A stretch of DNA of 5,076 nt from Alphaproteobacteria bacterium (lineage in GTDB: Bacteria; Pseudomonadota; Alphaproteobacteria; UBA8366): the NCBI GenBank assembly GCA_018665505.1, contig JABJCS010000183.1, positions 1-5,076 on the forward strand, given 5' to 3'. The position numbers were made by a program, and so were the translations under genes. The notes below the pieces were generated by a model. That model made no database searches. It was given only the letters and a program-made list of their open reading frames with translations, and had not been told where the DNA came from. Every line of letters begins with the position of its first letter. Positions within the stretch are counted from its first letter, which is position 1. Positions 1 to 3,110 of the stretch are shown here, one piece after another.

Positions 1-294
1 GTGGGTATCGTCGAGTTCATAGCCGTGGGCAGCGGTGCCATTGGCAAGGGCTGCGGTGGCCGCATTCGCTAAATCGCCGGAGCCGATGAGGCGAGCTGGG
101 CCGTTCGACTTTTGCTCCTGCGCCCAGACCCGCATCTTGCGGCCCCATGGTTGGACAGAGCCGCACAAGGTGACAGCGCTGTAGTCCATGATTAGGCGTT
201 GGAGTTGCGCAATATCGACCTCGGTCAATGCCGTCGCGTCGAGCGCGATCATTTCTTTTGCCAGGTCGAGACTGGATAGAGTTTGGTTCGCCAT
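1..294 (-). CDS. MmgE/PrpD family protein, N-terminal part (partial at left edge)
   Basis: The minus-strand frame opens with ATG at 294 and stays open for 98 codons to the window edge, so the C-terminal majority (the family is usually about 450 residues) is missing. The protein begins MANQTLSSLDLAKEMIALD and ends at the edge with the segment AAHGYELDDTH. That His-rich, acidic stretch is a hallmark of the MmgE/PrpD fold near residue 90-100 (2-methylcitrate dehydratase, cis-aconitate decarboxylase and relatives), and the preceding ANAATAALANGTAAH helix also fits. Members are cytosolic cofactor-free dehydratases, isomerases or decarboxylases acting on small carboxylic acids; the substrate cannot be read from this fragment. 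The start is supported by a strong ribosome binding site (GGAGAGGG, 299-306) four bases upstream. No prp or mmg partner genes are visible, so a role in the methylcitrate cycle should not be assumed. Family call is fairly secure, specific function unknown. Confidence 0.85.
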   Translation of the reverse strand, partial: MANQTLSSLDLAKEMIALDATALTEVDIAQLQRLIMDYSAVTLCGSVQPWGRKMRVWAQEQKSNGPARLIGSGDLANAATAALANGTAAHGYELDDTH

Positions 295-298
295 CTTT

Positions 299-306
299 CC
301 CTCTCC
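299..306 (-). promoter_or_regulatory. Ribosome binding site of the MmgE/PrpD-family gene
   Basis: On the minus strand GGAGAGGG is followed by AAAG and the ATG at 294. The near-perfect Shine-Dalgarno sequence fixes this start and shows that the genome uses canonical sites, in contrast to the three regulatory genes further right. Confidence 0.75.
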
Positions 307-382
307 GTTCATATGCTTAGTTCTTTACCTAATGTCATCAGCGCCGAGTGCAATCGCGGGCGCAGTATAGAATGTCTGGAAG

Positions 383-389
383 AAGGAAG
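383..389 (+). promoter_or_regulatory. Ribosome binding site of the small membrane protein gene
   Basis: AAGGAAG lies seven bases before the ATG at 397. It supports the 74-residue frame over the competing frame that starts at 348. Confidence 0.65.
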
Positions 390-396
390 ACGCTGA

Positions 397-621
397 ATGG
401 AGCAGTATCCGGCGGTTCGTTTTATGGTTCAACACGGGGCGAAACTGGCCGTCATGGTCGGTGTTTCGCTGCCGGTCTTGGTATTGCTCGGCGTGTTGGT
501 GGTGGGTTGGCATTGGGTATGGCTAGTCGCGGCGGTTGTCGGCGGCGGAGCGCTCGGCTTTGTGTTTCGGACATTTGCCGAGCTAACACAAATCATCGCC
601 GATATGTTATTGCCGCAATAG
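397..621 (+). CDS. Small two-pass membrane protein of unknown function
   Basis: A 74-residue protein starts at ATG 397 and stops with TAG at 619-621. I do not recognise a named family. Two hydrophobic segments are clear: about residues 16-38 (LAVMVGVSLPVLVLLGVLVV) and about 41-58 (VWLVAAVVGGGALGFVF), joined by a very short Trp/His turn, so it should form a membrane hairpin. The N-terminal end MEQYPAVRFMVQHG carries modest positive charge, and the C-terminal end TFAELTQIIADMLLPQ looks like a short amphipathic helix. Support for a real gene is the good Shine-Dalgarno sequence and the coherent membrane protein composition. It is divergent from the MmgE/PrpD-family gene (103 bases between starts) and ends nine bases from the stop of the convergent phosphatase gene. 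Function should not be guessed from this. Confidence 0.7.
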   Translation: MEQYPAVRFMVQHGAKLAVMVGVSLPVLVLLGVLVVGWHWVWLVAAVVGGGALGFVFRTFAELTQIIADMLLPQ

Positions 622-630
622 AGGTTTGAT

Positions 631-1833
631 TTAGTGAGAGAGCCAGACGGTCGTAAGATCGTCGTTTAACGGCTGCTCGACCTCAGCATCGAAACGTTTG
701 AGGATATGTTCTAACGGCGCCGCTGAGGCATTCGTGAGCGCGTCTTTCGCCAAATCCATCACACCGTCGATTTCCAATGCGTCGCCGCCATCGACAGTTG
801 GGCTCTCAAAGAGGGCGTCACTGAAGAGAAACATGAATGAGCCTTTGGGAAAGGCGACTTCGCGGTCTTCGTAGACGGAGCCGTCCCTCACGCCGAGAAG
901 CATGCCACTTCCGTCTTCCAATCGAAGCTCTCGTGTATCCATGTTGCCGAATATCGGCTCCGGCGCGGCGGCACCGGAAAAAATGAGACGATTTCGGCTT
1001 GGTTCGACGAAGGCGCATAGCATGGTTGCAAATTGACCCGGCTCAAGAAGCCCGTAGAGCGAACTGTTCACAAGTGATAGGAATTCGGCGGGAGAACTCG
1101 ACGGAATCTCCATTTCCTTGATGATGGCATCGAGGCGGAAAGTATTCAGCGCTGCCGCCACGCCATGACCGGAAAAGTCGACGGTGAAGACCTTGAAACG
1201 ATCTTCGTCAATGCTCCGCATGCCCCAGAAGTCACCGCCAAGTTCTGAAGAAGAGCGATAGTGGGATTCAATCTTGCAGTTGTGTTTTTCGGCGATTGAG
1301 GCCGCAAATTCCGCTGACGGGACGATTTGACTTTGCATGTCGCGCGCCGCCGATAATTTGTGCTCGAGGCGGTTGCGGTATCGCGTCAGCTCTCGCAGTA
1401 GGAGACGCCGTTCGAGCAGCTCTTTCGAGCGCTGAATCAAAATGTCGGAATCGATTGGTTTGGAAATCAGATTCGATGCGCCATGCCGAAGAACGTTGTT
1501 GCGGTCCTCATGGGTATCCAAGCCGGTCGTGACCAGAATCGGTAAGTCCAAGCTATCGGGATTGCCGCGAATTTCTTTCATTACCGCGAAGCCATCCAAG
1601 ATCGGCATGCTCATATCCAGAATCATCAAATCCGGATCAAAGGTTTTGACTTTTTCCAGCGCTTCGACGCCGTCCATGGCGGTTTCAATATTTTGAAATC
1701 CACCGACCAGCAAATTCATCTTTATGAATTCGCAAATCATTTCGTCGTCGTCGACAACGAGTACGGGACAGTCCTTAAGCTCCAGTTCGACCAGTGAATT
1801 AGCGTTGGTTGTGGGTGCGGGTTCTGAAGACAT
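631..1833 (-). CDS. Receiver-PP2C (SpoIIE/RsbU-type) serine phosphatase response regulator
   Basis: A 400-residue cytosolic protein. Residues about 22-140 form a receiver domain: acidic pocket D28-D30 (VDDDE), phosphoacceptor D73 in ILDMSMP, Thr102/Thr103 at the switch position and K125 in SKP. Residues about 134-170 are a charged, probably coiled-coil linker ending in ARDMQSQIVP, the usual lead-in to SpoIIE-type phosphatases. Residues about 185-400 are the PP2C domain, with metal-binding aspartates at GGDF (D201), DFSGHG (D219), FSDA (D338) and NDDLT (D391/D392), so it should be catalytically active. The second Asp usual in GGDxxD is Gly here (GGDFWG). It probably dephosphorylates the STAS protein encoded two genes upstream, under control of an unseen histidine kinase. 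The start is 18 bases past the ATPase stop, so co-transcription is likely. No Shine-Dalgarno sequence is visible before the ATG, so translation may be coupled to the upstream gene. Confidence 0.92.
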   Translation of the reverse strand: MSSEPAPTTNANSLVELELKDCPVLVVDDDEMICEFIKMNLLVGGFQNIETAMDGVEALEKVKTFDPDLMILDMSMPILDGFAVMKEIRGNPDSLDLPILVTTGLDTHEDRNNVLRHGASNLISKPIDSDILIQRSKELLERRLLLRELTRYRNRLEHKLSAARDMQSQIVPSAEFAASIAEKHNCKIESHYRSSSELGGDFWGMRSIDEDRFKVFTVDFSGHGVAAALNTFRLDAIIKEMEIPSSSPAEFLSLVNSSLYGLLEPGQFATMLCAFVEPSRNRLIFSGAAAPEPIFGNMDTRELRLEDGSGMLLGVRDGSVYEDREVAFPKGSFMFLFSDALFESPTVDGGDALEIDGVMDLAKDALTNASAAPLEHILKRFDAEVEQPLNDDLTTVWLSH

Positions 1834-1843
1834 AGTTAATGAT

Positions 1844-1855
1844 TTAGTCGACTAA
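1844..1855. repeat. 12-base perfect palindrome between ATPase and phosphatase genes
   Basis: TTAGTCGACTAA is identical to its reverse complement. It contains the ATPase stop codon (TAG at 1852-1854 read on the minus strand) and sits just before the phosphatase ATG. Symmetric DNA of this kind could be a dimeric protein site, but a 12-base palindrome beside a stop codon can also arise by chance; as RNA it gives only a 4-bp stem. Confidence 0.3.
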
Positions 1856-2598
1856 CATCGTAAGAACAGTTTGAGTTGTCGGCCTTTTTCTTCGATCTCA
1901 ATGTGGTCCGTCAGCGAACGAATGAGTTCCATACCCCTCAACGGCGCATTGGACGGGATGTGATGTCGTTTGGTGGCATCGTATCCTGGGCCTTCATTTG
2001 TTATGCAGATCGTCAATTCCGGCTGGCTCCAGCTAGCTGAAACTTCCACCCGGCGATCAGCCAGTGTGGGATTGGATAGTTTTTGTTCTAGATCACCGTA
2101 TTGCTTTTCGAGGCCCAAAAGTCCTTCATCGAGAGGCACAGAGTCGACTTGCAAATTGCCGTGCAATACAGCGTTCGCGATAGCCTCGTGGAGGGCGATC
2201 AGTCGTTCCGGTTGACGTTCGGCCGGAAAACTAACGCGATGAGACAGCATTTCGCTGAATCGTTCGGCATTCGCCAAACCATAGGCGGTTCGGGAGCTGA
2301 GGTTGAGAACTATCTCATGAGAAGCAAGCGTACGAAGGACTGAATTGAGCACCGGTATACTTTCCGGCCCCCGATATTCTACAATACCCGCAAAGGCTTG
2401 TTTCGTAAGATTGGTATATACGCTGGAATGAATTTCACCCGCGAACACGATCTTTTTGTCGTCCTGCCCGTCGAAATCAGCATCTTCTGAAGTTGGATTC
2501 CACTTCCGAATCTCGACCTCACCGTCGATGCCGGTCTGATCATCGAGGCATCCGTCGTGCCAAATGGCTAGCTGTATGAGCTTCGCGGGCGTTCCCAT
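1852..2598 (-). CDS. RsbW-like HATPase_c_2 ATPase/serine kinase with N-terminal extension
   Basis: A 248-residue protein. The C-terminal half is a GHKL-type ATPase of the anti-sigma-factor kinase family: N box at 137-148 (LHEAIANAVLHG, with E138 and N142), G1 box at 201-207 (NEGPGYD) and G2-like box at 221-229 (RGMELIRSL). A segment of about 35 residues lies between the N box and the next strand, longer than in Bacillus RsbW, as I recall from proteobacterial relatives. Residues 1 to about 105 are an extra region. Its part at 48-95 (KIVFAGEIHSS...GIVEYRG) resembles the last strand-helix-strand-helix of a receiver without the conserved Lys, after an acidic stretch at 37-47; this is a tentative reading. 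The expected role is to bind and phosphorylate the STAS partner and hold a target in check. Oddities: the G1 box has Asn where Asp normally contacts adenine, and no Shine-Dalgarno sequence precedes the ATG. An in-frame TAG five codons upstream limits the start. Confidence 0.85.
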   Translation of the reverse strand: MGTPAKLIQLAIWHDGCLDDQTGIDGEVEIRKWNPTSEDADFDGQDDKKIVFAGEIHSSVYTNLTKQAFAGIVEYRGPESIPVLNSVLRTLASHEIVLNLSSRTAYGLANAERFSEMLSHRVSFPAERQPERLIALHEAIANAVLHGNLQVDSVPLDEGLLGLEKQYGDLEQKLSNPTLADRRVEVSASWSQPELTICITNEGPGYDATKRHHIPSNAPLRGMELIRSLTDHIEIEEKGRQLKLFLRC

Positions 2599-2623
2599 AA
2601 TGAGAATGATCTAAAAGTCGCCG

Positions 2624-2648
2624 TTGAGTCGGGTCAGGACCAACTCAA
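2624..2648 (-). repeat. Hairpin in the gap between STAS and ATPase genes
   Basis: TTGAGT at 2624-2629 pairs with ACTCAA at 2643-2648. Inside, GGT/ACC forms three further pairs around a CAGG loop, leaving a small 2x1 internal loop. It occupies the middle of the 60-base gap between the STAS stop and the ATPase start. Only a short TTTT follows about seven bases later on the minus strand, so it is not a convincing terminator. It could stabilise or process the transcript, or attenuate expression of the downstream genes. Confidence 0.4.
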
Positions 2649-2658
2649 TTCGCCGAAT

Positions 2659-3006
2659 TTAGACGAACGGAACCAGTTGATCGAAGCGCGCGACTTGAAG
2701 CATCTTCTGCACCTGGCCGTCGGAGGGAACCTTCAATGACAAAGTCTGTCCGCTTTTCGTGCAGGCGTCTTGGATGCGAAGTAGAAGTCCTAACCCAGCC
2801 GAATCGATAAATTCAAGCTTCGATAGATTGATAACTTTGTTCGTGGCATCGTCCGCCGTTAGTTCCGTAATTAGCTGGCGGCATGTCGTGTGCTCGTCGA
2901 ATGTCAGCCGACCGCTCAGGTCTACCTCGAGACCGTCGCCGGTCTTAATTATAGCTGTATTCCATTCACCTTTCCTCTTTATGCTTCTCGATTGCTTTTC
3001 GAACAA
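2659..3006 (-). CDS. STAS-domain anti-anti-sigma factor-like protein (RsbV/SpoIIAA type)
   Basis: A 115-residue reading with a single STAS domain from about residue 17 to the end. Visible markers are GLEVDLSGRLTFDEH near the start and the phosphorylation loop LEFIDSAGLGLLL at 64-76. Ser69, after Asp68, is the residue normally phosphorylated by the RsbW-type kinase and released by the PP2C phosphatase. Both of those enzymes are encoded immediately downstream, so the three genes form one partner-switching cassette. The start is uncertain. The longest frame begins at TTG 3006, with an in-frame TAG shortly upstream, and gives a basic leader (SRSIKRKGEW) unusual for the family. A strong AGAGGA site seven bases before an ATG at 2963-2965 lies in another frame, which ends after six codons. 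Removing one base there would give MEYAIIKTGDGLEV, a typical STAS beginning. A frameshift or sequencing error is therefore possible. Confidence 0.88.
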   Translation of the reverse strand: MFEKQSRSIKRKGEWNTAIIKTGDGLEVDLSGRLTFDEHTTCRQLITELTADDATNKVINLSKLEFIDSAGLGLLLRIQDACTKSGQTLSLKVPSDGQVQKMLQVARFDQLVPFV

Positions 3007-3024
3007 ATCCTTACGCCTTCGTCT

Positions 3025-3054
3025 ATGCTAACCTAACCCGTGATTGGTTAACAA
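3025..3054 (-). promoter_or_regulatory. Possible promoter for the partner-switching cassette
   Basis: On the minus strand TTGTTA (3049-3054) and TAGCAT (3025-3030) are separated by 18 bases; each matches the sigma-70 consensus at four of six positions. They lie in the AT-rich 104-base gap before the STAS gene. A five-base inverted repeat (TAACC, twice, at 3029-3038 and GGTTA at 3046-3050) overlaps it and could be an operator. No clear EcfG-type (GGAAC...CGTT) motif is seen. Weak evidence. Confidence 0.25.
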
Positions 3055-3110
3055 ATTAATAAGGCTATTCTTCTAACGCGTACATTCACACGTATTTTTT
3101 AGGGAAGATA

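Noticed and set aside
308..350. Sigma-70 promoter for the MmgE/PrpD-family gene (ATGACA with CATATG)
   Set aside because: The -10 match is poor and the transcript would begin inside or next to the ribosome site, so I do not support it.
366..373. TATAGAAT as a -10 element for the small membrane protein gene
   Set aside because: The -10 resemblance is fair, but no -35-like sequence lies 16-18 bases upstream, and the element is very close to the ribosome site.
348..629. A 93-codon plus-strand frame overlapping the small membrane protein gene
   Set aside because: It has no ribosome site of its own, its composition is Gly/Arg-rich and patternless, and it is the shifted shadow of the 397-621 gene, which has a ribosome site and clear membrane segments.
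3060..3110. Intrinsic terminator after the fused enzyme gene
   Set aside because: The only pairing seen (CGTGT with GTACG around GAAT) needs two G-T pairs and has no T-run after it on the minus strand; the A-run at 3095-3100 is on the wrong side.
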